A stretch of 41,065 nt of DNA from Caldivirga sp. MU80 (GTDB taxonomy: Archaea; Thermoproteota; Thermoprotei; Thermoproteales; Thermocladiaceae), in the NCBI RefSeq assembly GCF_001663375.1, contig NZ_LCTF01000024.1:1-41065 (forward strand), written 5' to 3'. Position numbers and translations under genes: made by a program. How positions within the stretch are numbered: position 1 is the stretch's first letter; each line of letters begins with the position of its first letter. The notes under the pieces were generated by a model. That model worked only from the letters and a program-made list of their open reading frames with translations. It was not told the origin of the DNA and made no database searches. Positions 16,027 through 24,411 of the stretch are shown one piece after another.

Positions 16027-16242
16027 ATGCAGGTTACCTGCAAGTACTGTGGTAAGACTATGGGTAGTGCGTGGGAATACTTCATACATTACACTAGGGA
16101 GTGCCAGCACATGCCTAAGACTAGGAGGTGCCCAGTCTGCGGTGCCAGGTTCCCAAGCTTTAGGCTCCTTAAGGTTCACCTCATGAATGAGGCCCTGGTT
16201 GACAATAGGCATAGGGGTTTATTAACCGCTAAGTTTTCTTAA
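16027..16242 (+). CDS. Small C2H2-type zinc-finger protein
   Basis: 71 residues with two fingers: CKYCGKTMGS...HYTRECQH (about 5-28) and CPVCGARF...LLKVHL (about 35-52). Small archaeal zinc-finger proteins of this kind are presumed nucleic-acid or protein binders. ATG 16027 directly follows a TTG in frame; TATA-like GTTTTAAACC lies about 25 bases upstream. Its 3' end overlaps the convergent PsiE-like gene by 14 bases. Confidence 0.7.
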   Translation: MQVTCKYCGKTMGSAWEYFIHYTRECQHMPKTRRCPVCGARFPSFRLLKVHLMNEALVDNRHRGLLTAKFS

Positions 16243-16669
16243 TCTGCTCCGCCTTGTTAACTAGCCAGTAGGATATTGACAGTGTTAAGATTGCGGCGGT
16301 TATGATGATTCCCCTTTGGAGGGTTAGGGATTCTATGTTTGCGAAGTTTATTAGCAGTTCCCTCGCCACTGCAGTGAGCACTATGGCTATGACCATGTCA
16401 ACTATTATCATACCCCTCTCCATATATGCTATGAACATTTCTATCAACTCCATTGTTAACACGACTAGGAATAGAGATGATAGTATGCTTATGATGTTTG
16501 AATCTGTTAATGAAGCGATACCGCGTATTGAGCCTAGGATGCTCGTTATGGCTATGTATAGTGAGAGTAGGCTAACCACCACGGTCAGTAATATTACAAA
16601 TATATAAAGTGAAATGTTTATTAACCTAAGGGCCCTAGCCATGGATGTCCTCATGTTTTCTTTACCCAT
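16229..16669 (-). CDS. PsiE-like small membrane protein
   Basis: 146 residues with four hydrophobic helices (about 15-45, 60-80, 88-108, 120-138). The pattern VVLTMELIEMF...VDMVIAIVLTAVARELL resembles the PsiE (phosphate-starvation-inducible E) family; the function of that family is not established. Start ATG 16669, 25 bases from TATA-like TATTTAAATC. Confidence 0.7.
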   Translation of the reverse strand: MGKENMRTSMARALRLINISLYIFVILLTVVVSLLSLYIAITSILGSIRGIASLTDSNIISILSSLFLVVLTMELIEMFIAYMERGMIIVDMVIAIVLTAVARELLINFANIESLTLQRGIIITAAILTLSISYWLVNKAEQIKKT

Positions 16670-16782
16670 ATATCTTTAGGTTACCTAACTAGGATTTAAA
16701 TACTTATCCACGGTTTACTACACATTTGTCATTTAGAAAAATATGTGAAATGGTTTAAATAACTAAGGTGCGTGTGTACTGC

Positions 16783-17631
16783 ATGGTCACTAGAAAACCG
16801 GCCGTTGCAGGGATGTTCTACGAGGCTAGTAGGGATGGTTTAATTAACCAGATAAAGTGGGCTATTGAGCATGAGATTGGACCAAAGTCAACCATGAATG
16901 TTAAGGAGGATAAGCAATACGTGCTATCGGTAGTTGCGCCGCATGCTGGGTATGTCTATTCAGGCCCGGTGGCGGCGCATGCCTACGTTGAGGTGGGCAA
17001 GTACGCCAAGCCCAAGGTATTCATCATAATCGGTCCAAACCACTACGGCGTAGGCTCACCAGCGGCAATCATGACAAGTGGTGAGTGGGAGACGCCACTG
17101 GGTAGGGTTGAGGTTGATGAGGAGTTGGCGAGGGAGATTAAAGCCAAGGTTAGGGACCTGGCTGAGGATCCAACGGCCTTCGAGAGGGAGCACTCAGTGG
17201 AGGTTCAGGTACCCTTCATACAATACCTGTTCCCAGGCTCAAGGATAGTGCCAATAGTCCTGTGGAACCAGACCATTGACATGGCCAGGAGGCTTGGTTC
17301 AGTCATAAGCGAGGTTGTTGATGGGAGGGCCGGTGAGGTAGTTCTGGTGGCCTCAAGCGACTTAAACCACTATGAGCCCCATGAGGTGACCACGGACAAG
17401 GACATGAGGGTTATTGAGCATGTGCTCAACATGGATGAGGAGGGCTTCTACTCGGCAATGGAGAAGTACGACGTCTCCGTATGCGGCTTCGGCGCAATAA
17501 TGGCGGCCATAGTCTACTCCAGGAAGCAGGGGGCTACGGGCGTTAAGCTACTTAAGCACGCAACCTCAGGTGACACAAGCGGTTACCTACTTGAGACCGT
17601 GGGCTACGCGTCAATAGCCTTCTACAAGTAA
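16783..17631 (+). CDS. MEMO1-family protein (AmmeMemoRadiSam system protein B)
   Basis: 282 residues. RKPAVAGMFYEAS at the start, VVAPHAGYVYSGPVAAHAY, IIIGPNHYG, EREHSVEVQVPF and SSDLNHYE are the signature motifs of the MEMO1 family, with the His residues of a putative metal site. In prokaryotes these proteins often occur with AMMECR1 and radical-SAM partners; neither is seen here. ATG 16783 is preferred over GTG 16768, since TTTAAATA lies about 25 bases upstream. The biochemical role is not settled. Confidence 0.9.
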   Translation: MVTRKPAVAGMFYEASRDGLINQIKWAIEHEIGPKSTMNVKEDKQYVLSVVAPHAGYVYSGPVAAHAYVEVGKYAKPKVFIIIGPNHYGVGSPAAIMTSGEWETPLGRVEVDEELAREIKAKVRDLAEDPTAFEREHSVEVQVPFIQYLFPGSRIVPIVLWNQTIDMARRLGSVISEVVDGRAGEVVLVASSDLNHYEPHEVTTDKDMRVIEHVLNMDEEGFYSAMEKYDVSVCGFGAIMAAIVYSRKQGATGVKLLKHATSGDTSGYLLETVGYASIAFYK

Positions 17632-17667
17632 TCACTCACATGGCGGCGTTTTAAACTGGCATTGGCG

Positions 17668-20600
17668 CTAAGCCGATTTAACCCTTGATGCCGCAAACCA
17701 GGCTAGGGCGGCTGCGCTTAGGGCTAGGGACACCAACAGTAGGATTTCAATCATCGTTAGGTTACTGTTTAGCTCAACCAGTGCCTTACGCATTGCTGTT
17801 GCGTTTGAGGCTAATTCACCAGTCAACCTACTGAGACCACCGCTTAAGGACAATAACTCGTTAGCTAGGTTAACCTCAACGGATGATGAAGCCACGGCCC
17901 CACTGGACTGCACGACAACAACACTTAACTCGTATGTGCCATCTGGGTAGTCTGTGGTATTGAGGGTGTAGGTGAATGTGCCGTTGCCCGTGAAGGCAAT
18001 TAGCACGTGGTTATTTAGGTAGAGGCTGACGTTCAATACATCATTGCCGATTACCGTGAAGTTCACGGTCACCAGCCCGGTTAGGCTGGTTCCATTAACG
18101 GGGGAGTTGATTATTACGATGGGTGGTTTGGGGTATATTGAACTGATCACCGAGTTCTCGTTGACGTAGGTTGATGATGATAGGTCCAGTTCACCAACCC
18201 TACTTGAGAATAACTCAACGGTGCTGTTAATGGCCCTAACCCTACCGATGCTTGAGGATACCAACAGTAGGTGGGAGTTTATGACCGTTAACTCACTGGC
18301 GTTGCAGTTAACCAATGTGACGTTGCCTATCAACGTGTCGTTGATTAGGATGCTGTCAACGTAGACGCCGCCTATTAATGTGTCGTTGATTAGGGCCATG
18401 TGGTAGGCCTTAATGCCGCTTAACGTTGCCCCATTCAACATTGTGTAGGGTATGACGTAAAGCGTGTACTGGGTTGATAGGCTGCTTGGGGTTGGGTAGC
18501 CATCAGCAGATGTGCCAGTGACCAGAACGCCGTATGGCGATGAGAAGTACAGGTTACCCCCAAGGTAGGTTAGGCTGCCTAGGGAGTACTGGGATGGTAG
18601 CGTGACGTTGCCAACCCACAGGCCCAACCTTGGGTTGTACCAAAGTGGGGTTTCGAAAACCTGGCTTATCAATGGGTATAGGCCCGATAAGGACAGTGGG
18701 TAAACCGTGGCCGAGTACATGCCGTACTTCACCTCAGTGCCATTTGGGTAAGTGATGTTGGCGTAGATGGTTATAACCTGCCCCTCAAAGGCGTACGTTG
18801 ACGAGACCCTCACGGATGGTAGTGAGTAGCCCCCAGCCACATATATTTGGGTGAAGTAGGAGCCCGTTATGGTGGCGTTGAGGGTGTATGATGAGTAGGT
18901 GGCGTTTAGGATAATGGTGTATAGTCCAGGGGTTGCGTTTGAAGGCACCTTCAGTACGCCGTAGTAGGCGTTCACGGATGGGTTAAACAGTACGTTAGAC
19001 ATGCTGATAACCCTACCCGTGGGTGATGTTAAGTAGGCGGTTACGTTAGACCCATATAGGACATTGTAAAACACGTAGGTTCCCGTACCCAGCGACACTT
19101 GAACCAGGTTTAACGGTGGTATGGGGTAACCAACCACGACTACACTCCCCCCTGGGGCCACTGAGCCTGGTTGCGCCACCACCGTTGGCAGCACGTACAT
19201 GCTCTGCATCATTACGCCGTTCACGAATGGTACGAAGCCGAAGGCGTTAAGCAGCCTAATAAACAATACACCGGTGGGTAGGTTGCTGGGTAGCTCACCT
19301 ACGAATATGTACGTCACGTTGCCGTGTGCGAAGTATGGGTACGGCCTTAGGGTTACGTTACCGATGAGTGAATAGGAGTTGTTAAGCGCATTGTAGTAGT
19401 AGATGAGGGCCGTAACCCCACTCACGTTGAGGGGCACCCCACCCACGGGGGTGGTTAGGTTAACGACCAGCCGTATCCCTGACCCCAAGTAGAGGGGCGT
19501 GAATGGTAGGGGTTGTAGGAATTGCCCATAGTAACCTGAGTATATTGTAGTGTAACCATAGCCCCTTAAGCCATCCGCCTCCCCGTAAACAATAATGTCA
19601 AGTATACCGGTGGCGTTGCTTGGGAGGGCAACTGAGGCTGTCCAACCATTAATGCCGCTGAACCTTAACGGTACCATGGTCACATTACCCCAAACACTCT
19701 CTATGAGGGCGTAGAAGCTACCTGACGTGACCAGCCTAGTTGAGTTAAGTATAGAGGCGCTTATGACAACCTCCTCACCTGGGTAGTAGTACCTCTGCTG
19801 GCCGCCTGTGGTGTTGTAGACGTTCACCGTTATGGATAATCCACCGCCCTCCAACCTGCTTAAGGCTGAGAAGGCCTCAGCCAAGTAGCCGGCATTGACC
19901 GTGCCTAGGCCAGTCACTAGGTTGTAGCCGTAGTGGGCTGTCCAAGGTATGTTGTAGCCGAAGGTGATGGGGACTATGGCCTTACCGTACCAGCTGCTGT
20001 TGGCCAGTTCGTAGATGGTTGGATTTAACGAACCGAGGCTTGAGCCTACTGCATCCATGATAAGGGTTAGTAGGCCAGCCAGCAGTGGCGATGATGCACT
20101 GGTCCCGCCGGCTATGAGTAATGTGTTCCCTGGCCCAACCATGAGTAGCCCTGGGTATGGGCTTGCATCCATGGCTAAGTCAGGCACCATCCTACCGAAT
20201 GGGTATGTCGCAGGTGTGGCTATGCCCCACTGGTACCAGGGCTTAGGCTCAACAACACTAACACCACCCGTTGAGCCACCTAGATTCAGGCCGAGGGGTA
20301 TGAAGCCGTAGCTGGACCAGGCTGTTTGGTAGTAGGAGCCGTTGGGTAATTGAATGTAGGTGGTGGTGCCCCCAACCGCCGTCACGTAGGGTGAGGCGGC
20401 TGGGTAAATGACTGTGCCCAGTGGCCCATTGCTGTAACCAGCCCCACCACCATCACCACTGGAGGCTAGGAAGGTGATACCCTCAACACTACCTAAGGCG
20501 TAGTACTCGTCAGTTAGCACGACGTTGAAGTAGAAGGCGGGCCCATTAACCATCGGCAGTATGGACTCGGGGAAGCCGAAGCTCTGGGAGACCACGTTAA

Positions 20601-21588
20601 CGGCGTCCTGGTCAACAATGTAGGCTATTATGGCCGCTAGTGGTAGGGCTGGGTTCGCAACATAAAGCACAATGTTAGCCCTGGGCGCCATTGCGTGGGC
20701 AACCTCAACATCAAGGCTTACCTCATAGGCCCAGCCATTGTAAACCCCCAGGTTGGGGTTATATGGGCCTATGGGCACTACACTGAAGCTTGGCGGGTTC
20801 GGGAGGCCGGTTGCATTGTCGAAGTAGGCTAGTTGGGAGGTTATGTAGGGGTCTCCGAAGAAGTCAAGGATGCCTATGGTGTAGTTCTGCCCATAGTAAC
20901 CTTCCCTGTACAGGGCGGTGGCGTTGTAGACCCTCTGCAGTTCAGTGGGCCAATAGGCCTCCATGGGGTATGTTAAGTTTACGGCACCCTTAACGTAACC
21001 TGGCAATATGTTGCCCAGTTCACCGCCCATGATCAACAGTTGCGGGTGTTGGAGGAGAAGCATTGTTAAGTTCGATGAGTAGACCATGATGTTGCCCAGC
21101 TTCGGCACCCCATAGGACTCGTAGTAGCTTAAGGACCCATTACTGTAGACGGCGTAGCCTAGGCCAAGGTACCTCTCAACAATGCTAACGTTACCCCAAG
21201 CCACTATTATTGAGTCAGCTGCGGTAAGCAGTATCCTGAACCCATGCCCCCTAAGGTAGGTGAGCACCTCATTGTATTCATCGGTTGGGTAGAAGAGCGT
21301 CTTCACCTCCTCCCTACTGAGGAAGTGGTGGTACATGGGTGAGCCTGGGGTTGATACGGCTTGGGCGTAGTAGAGGAGTAAGTTAATGTTCCTGAGGGGT
21401 ATGTAGATGGTGACTATGACAGGGCTGTCATTGCTAAGCGTCCCAGCGTAGTGAAACCCACTTAGGGGTGTGGGGGGTGGGTTTAACGGTGTGTTAACCA
21501 ATGAGGCGTGGGTGACCGTAGTTAGGCTAATGCACGTTAACACGACTATTAACGTTAAGTAGCCCATTAGCCCTCTCACTTTTAGCAT
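17668..21588 (-). CDS. Secreted, membrane-anchored sedolisin/kumamolisin (S53) protease
   Basis: 1306 residues. A signal peptide (about 8-28) is followed by a prodomain (45-200) and an S53 catalytic domain (215-575). The triad matches the family: Glu289 and Asp293 (YEVSLDVEVAH, E-x3-D), oxyanion Asp379 (SSGDGGG) and Ser497 in GGTSASSPL. The following ~650 residues are beta-rich, Asn/Ser/Thr- and Tyr-rich modules of surface-protein type. Near 1055-1150, short repeats such as LINDTLIG (twice) suggest a small beta-helix. A coiled stretch and a transmembrane helix (about 1278-1298) end the protein. Sedolisins work at low pH, fitting protein digestion outside an acidophile's cell. It is a single gene. 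Confidence 0.9.
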   Translation of the reverse strand: MLKVRGLMGYLTLIVVLTCISLTTVTHASLVNTPLNPPPTPLSGFHYAGTLSNDSPVIVTIYIPLRNINLLLYYAQAVSTPGSPMYHHFLSREEVKTLFYPTDEYNEVLTYLRGHGFRILLTAADSIIVAWGNVSIVERYLGLGYAVYSNGSLSYYESYGVPKLGNIMVYSSNLTMLLLQHPQLLIMGGELGNILPGYVKGAVNLTYPMEAYWPTELQRVYNATALYREGYYGQNYTIGILDFFGDPYITSQLAYFDNATGLPNPPSFSVVPIGPYNPNLGVYNGWAYEVSLDVEVAHAMAPRANIVLYVANPALPLAAIIAYIVDQDAVNVVSQSFGFPESILPMVNGPAFYFNVVLTDEYYALGSVEGITFLASSGDGGGAGYSNGPLGTVIYPAASPYVTAVGGTTTYIQLPNGSYYQTAWSSYGFIPLGLNLGGSTGGVSVVEPKPWYQWGIATPATYPFGRMVPDLAMDASPYPGLLMVGPGNTLLIAGGTSASSPLLAGLLTLIMDAVGSSLGSLNPTIYELANSSWYGKAIVPITFGYNIPWTAHYGYNLVTGLGTVNAGYLAEAFSALSRLEGGGLSITVNVYNTTGGQQRYYYPGEEVVISASILNSTRLVTSGSFYALIESVWGNVTMVPLRFSGINGWTASVALPSNATGILDIIVYGEADGLRGYGYTTIYSGYYGQFLQPLPFTPLYLGSGIRLVVNLTTPVGGVPLNVSGVTALIYYYNALNNSYSLIGNVTLRPYPYFAHGNVTYIFVGELPSNLPTGVLFIRLLNAFGFVPFVNGVMMQSMYVLPTVVAQPGSVAPGGSVVVVGYPIPPLNLVQVSLGTGTYVFYNVLYGSNVTAYLTSPTGRVISMSNVLFNPSVNAYYGVLKVPSNATPGLYTIILNATYSSYTLNATITGSYFTQIYVAGGYSLPSVRVSSTYAFEGQVITIYANITYPNGTEVKYGMYSATVYPLSLSGLYPLISQVFETPLWYNPRLGLWVGNVTLPSQYSLGSLTYLGGNLYFSSPYGVLVTGTSADGYPTPSSLSTQYTLYVIPYTMLNGATLSGIKAYHMALINDTLIGGVYVDSILINDTLIGNVTLVNCNASELTVINSHLLLVSSSIGRVRAINSTVELFSSRVGELDLSSSTYVNENSVISSIYPKPPIVIINSPVNGTSLTGLVTVNFTVIGNDVLNVSLYLNNHVLIAFTGNGTFTYTLNTTDYPDGTYELSVVVVQSSGAVASSSVEVNLANELLSLSGGLSRLTGELASNATAMRKALVELNSNLTMIEILLLVSLALSAAALAWFAASRVKSA

Positions 21589-21663
21589 GAATACGACACT
21601 GCGCCCGTATGTTAATAAATTTAATTCAGAACCTGGCCAGAATCTGGTGCATTGTTTTAAGGC

Positions 21664-22524
21664 CTAGACTATTATCCTAAAGTTCAGGCGCCTCAACAGT
21701 TCATTGTACCTGTTCCTTATTGTCACGTCAGTTACCCCAGCTATTGATGCTATGTCCCTTTGCCTAACGTTAACGTTGTATATCAACAGTGATGCATACA
21801 CCATGGCGGCGATCGTTGAGGTGATGGTTTTACCGTTGAATAGGCCATTCGCCTTACCCTTCTCTATCAGGTCCCTCATCAGTAGGATCAACCTGTGCTT
21901 AACGTTATTGTTGATGTTTATTGAGTCAAGCATCCTCAGGGTCATGTTCATGAGCTGCTCGTCGTTGTAAATCCCCTTAATGTTCATTAGGCTGGCTATC
22001 TGCGTGTAAACCTTATTAAAGCTCTTAATGTTCACATCACTGTTCTTAAGGAGCTCCTTCATGGTGCACGGTATGTTACGCCTCCTGCACGCTATGTAAA
22101 CTAGGGCTAGGGCTGTCTCCTTAATCCTACCCCTATAGCCCATTTTAACCAACGCCCTATAGTTCAAAACAACCTCATCAATTATGGATTCAGGAAGCCC
22201 CACGTTAGCCACAACCCGCTTAACAATGGACCTCAACTCCATTACATTGCGTTCACCCGTGGTGAGCAGCGCCACGGGCTTCACAATCCTCAGCTTTGAC
22301 TCACGCAGCTTAACTATGTTAATCAGCATCCCATGCTCAGGGGCGGCTGCGTTGACTGGGCTGGCCCTGGCCAGTGACCTACCATTCTTATCCACACCCC
22401 TCCACTCAGGCCCCATGTCGATGACATGCTCCTCAATTACATAGCCGCACTTGGCGCAGAATAAAACACCCCTCTGCTCGTCGTATACGAACTCCGTTGA
22501 GCCGCACATTGGGCACTTATTCAT
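21664..22524 (-). CDS. tfb: Transcription initiation factor B (TFIIB homologue)
   Basis: 286 residues. The N-terminal zinc ribbon has CPMC and CAKC (about 4-26), followed by the B-reader/linker region containing GPEWRGVDKNGR. Two cyclin-like repeats follow (about 85-180 and 185-285), the second ending in a helix-turn-helix (QRDIASIAGVTDVTIRNRYNE) expected to read the BRE. It recruits RNA polymerase to TBP-bound promoters. Start: ATG 22524, inside the gar1 stop region (ATGAATAA overlap), with G-rich sequence just upstream; GTG 22533 is an alternative. The gar1-tfb pairing is seen in other archaea. Confidence 0.93.
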   Translation of the reverse strand: MNKCPMCGSTEFVYDEQRGVLFCAKCGYVIEEHVIDMGPEWRGVDKNGRSLARASPVNAAAPEHGMLINIVKLRESKLRIVKPVALLTTGERNVMELRSIVKRVVANVGLPESIIDEVVLNYRALVKMGYRGRIKETALALVYIACRRRNIPCTMKELLKNSDVNIKSFNKVYTQIASLMNIKGIYNDEQLMNMTLRMLDSININNNVKHRLILLMRDLIEKGKANGLFNGKTITSTIAAMVYASLLIYNVNVRQRDIASIAGVTDVTIRNRYNELLRRLNFRIIV

Positions 22525-22813
22525 GGCGCCCACCCCTCATGATCCTCTCAAGGTCCACGCCCCTAACGTAAATCTGTTTACCAACGTATTCTGATGCCTT
22601 CAAACCCTTAATGGGTTTTATTAGTGCATAGGGGGAGGACACTGGGCCCACGACGTCCTTAATGCTCCCTATCCTCCTCATGGAGTAGTCCATGACGGTT
22701 AACCCAACAAGCCTATCAGCCCTATCCACGTTAACCCTAGCCACCATTAAGCCATCCCTAGCCACATGCAGGACGGCCCCAATTCTCCTGAGGGACACGT
22801 ATACTTCCACCAT
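22517..22813 (-). CDS. gar1: H/ACA RNP protein Gar1
   Basis: 98 residues. A beta-barrel protein of the H/ACA ribonucleoprotein that directs RNA pseudouridylation with Cbf5, Nop10 and L7Ae. RLVGLTVMDYSMRRIGSI and VVGPVSSPYALIKP are the recognisable core motifs. The arginine/glycine-rich tails of eukaryotic Gar1 are absent, as is normal in archaea. Its stop overlaps the tfb start, indicating co-transcription and coupling. Start ATG 22813; its upstream region adjoins mini-element E3. Confidence 0.9.
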   Translation of the reverse strand: MVEVYVSLRRIGAVLHVARDGLMVARVNVDRADRLVGLTVMDYSMRRIGSIKDVVGPVSSPYALIKPIKGLKASEYVGKQIYVRGVDLERIMRGGRHE

Positions 22814-22894
22814 GGGGGGTCTTATTAAGGATTATCGATTAACCATACAGGAAATACCCATAAAAATACCTGGCGGTAATGACAAAATGAACGA

Positions 22895-23180
22895 TAAGTC
22901 TCGTTGTTTGTGGTGGTGTTGTTTCTTGGTTGGTTTAAAGTTTTGGTGTGTTGATTAATGTTTTTGTTTCTGGTTATGTTTTAATTCCTCCATTGCTTTA
23001 TGCTTTTCCTAGTGCTTGGATTGGTGCCTCGTTTGGGCTTGGGCTTTCGGGGATGAGTCGGTGGGGCGATACCCCACTGTTTCCACCACCCCGAGGACGA
23101 AACCATTAACCCCCAAAGAGGGGGTAACAACCAAGACCTTCACGGTACTCCCCAACCCTAAAAGGGCGGGGAAGAGGTCA
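22895..23180 (+). mobile_element. E3: miniature derivative of E2 without tnpB
   Basis: About 285 bases alignable to the two ends of E2. The left half (GTTTAAAG, TTTTAATTCCTCC, GCTTTTCCT, ACTGTTTCCACCACC) matches E2 5111-5303. At about 23100 it jumps to AACCATTAACCCCC, matching E2 from about 6635 to its end GTCA. The whole tnpB body is missing. Stems are kept: GTGGGG/CCCCAC (23061-23077), ACCCCC/GGGGGT (23109-23125) and a CCCT/AGGG hairpin. The joined ends leave a 62-codon open frame that is only translated element sequence. The copy ends 57 bases before the rps8e start, leaving that gene's TATA box intact. Confidence 0.8.
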
Positions 23181-23236
23181 TTAGGGTGGAGTTGCACTGG
23201 TTAATGTTTAAAAGGCTTAGGCTTAGGTGCTTGGTA

Positions 23237-23632
23237 ATGGCTAAGTTGGCTGCCTATTACCAGGGTAATGACAATAGGAAGGTGAGTGGTGGATTTAGGG
23301 CTAGGCCCTATAAGGTTAAGAGGAAGGCCCTAGGCGGTGGGCCGCCCACCAACACTAGGCTGGGGGGTGTGGATAGGAGGCTTATTGAGAGGGTTACGGG
23401 TGGTGGGTTTAAGATTAGGCTGGCTGAGGTTAGCTACGCTAACGTGTATGATAAGGGCAGCGGCACCTGTAGGAAGGCTAAGATACTTAGGATAGTTGAG
23501 TCCCCAGCCAACAGCGACTTCGCCAAGAGGGGTATAATCGTGAAGGGGACTATTATAGAGACTGAGGTGGGTAGGGCGGTGGTTACGTCACGCCCCGGGC
23601 AGGATGGAGTGGTTAACGCGGTCAAGATTTGA
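23237..23632 (+). CDS. rps8e: 30S ribosomal protein S8e
   Basis: 131 residues. MAKLAAYYQGNDNRKVSGGF, ALGGGPPTNTRLG and KGTIIETEVGRAVVTSRPGQDG match archaeal S8e, which lacks the long eukaryotic insertion. The frame is open upstream to 23186, but ATG 23237 gives the normal N-terminus and lies about 28 bases after TATA-like GTTTAAAAGG (23204-23213). Confidence 0.93.
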   Translation: MAKLAAYYQGNDNRKVSGGFRARPYKVKRKALGGGPPTNTRLGGVDRRLIERVTGGGFKIRLAEVSYANVYDKGSGTCRKAKILRIVESPANSDFAKRGIIVKGTIIETEVGRAVVTSRPGQDGVVNAVKI

Positions 23633-23723
23633 ACCCGGGCCTTAATTCAAGCTTACCCTTGGCAAATGCCCAATGGCTTGTTTTAAGGATAGGTTTATAA
23701 GCTAAATTTAAGTATAATAATCT

Positions 23724-24374
23724 ATGTCCTCTGAGCAGCCTGAGGAGGCTGAGGAGGGTGAGGAGATTGAGAGGGAGAGCGCTACATCAGAGCTTGTCAC
23801 GGAGGCGGGTAAGCGCATAGTTAAGATTAAGTTATCAACCGGTAAAACCTCAGCTGGTAAACTGTTCGGTAGGCATGGTAGGGGTGGTAGGCCCGACTTC
23901 TTCAGGATAATATTCGGGGCGGTGGCCAATGGACTGAGGACAAGCCTAGGTGGGGAGGAGGGTGAGGCTAGGTTTAACGAGCTGAGGAATAGGCATGAGT
24001 TCAGGGAGTCCCTAACCAAGGTGTTTAACGACATTAAGAACTGGTTCTTCACTGAGGTTACCAAGCAGTACGACATAGGCAAGGGTGACGTGTTCGCAAT
24101 ACTCACGGAACTGGACCTTGACCTTGAGACGGGTGAGCTTAGGTGGGTTAAGGAGAATAGCCAGGTGGTTTACTGGGTTAGGAGCGACAAGATTAAGGCA
24201 GCTGAGTCCTGCGGTAAGGTTGAGGAGGAGCTTAAGAGGCTTAAGGAGGATTATGATAAATTGAGGGAGGAGAACCTAAGACTGAAGAGTGAGAACGAGG
24301 CATTATCAAGGGAGCTAGCCGACATTAAGGCCAGGCTAAGCGAACTACTCAAGCTACTCGGCAGCAGCAAATGA
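23724..24374 (+). CDS. Unrecognised acidic protein with C-terminal coiled coil
   Basis: 216 residues. The N-terminal 30 are Glu-rich and probably disordered. The middle (35-165) holds FGRHGRGGRPDFFRIIFGAV and a helical segment ending in DLETGELRWVKENSQVVYWV. The last ~50 residues form a clear leucine-heptad coiled coil (VEEELKRLKEDYDKLREENL and on). No family recognised; no membrane segment. Start ATG 23724, about 28 bases after TATA-like GGTTTATAAG. It lies between rps8e and a glycosidase gene, with a separate promoter. Confidence 0.7.
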   Translation: MSSEQPEEAEEGEEIERESATSELVTEAGKRIVKIKLSTGKTSAGKLFGRHGRGGRPDFFRIIFGAVANGLRTSLGGEEGEARFNELRNRHEFRESLTKVFNDIKNWFFTEVTKQYDIGKGDVFAILTELDLDLETGELRWVKENSQVVYWVRSDKIKAAESCGKVEEELKRLKEDYDKLREENLRLKSENEALSRELADIKARLSELLKLLGSSK

Positions 24375-24411
24375 GGCACCTGTTAAAAAGGAGTGGGCTG
24401 GCATTGGTTTC

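Noticed and set aside
23016-23204. Small protein gene inside E3
   Set aside because: The frame is the fused left and right ends of the element; the apparent similarity to the TnpB termini only reflects shared terminal DNA.
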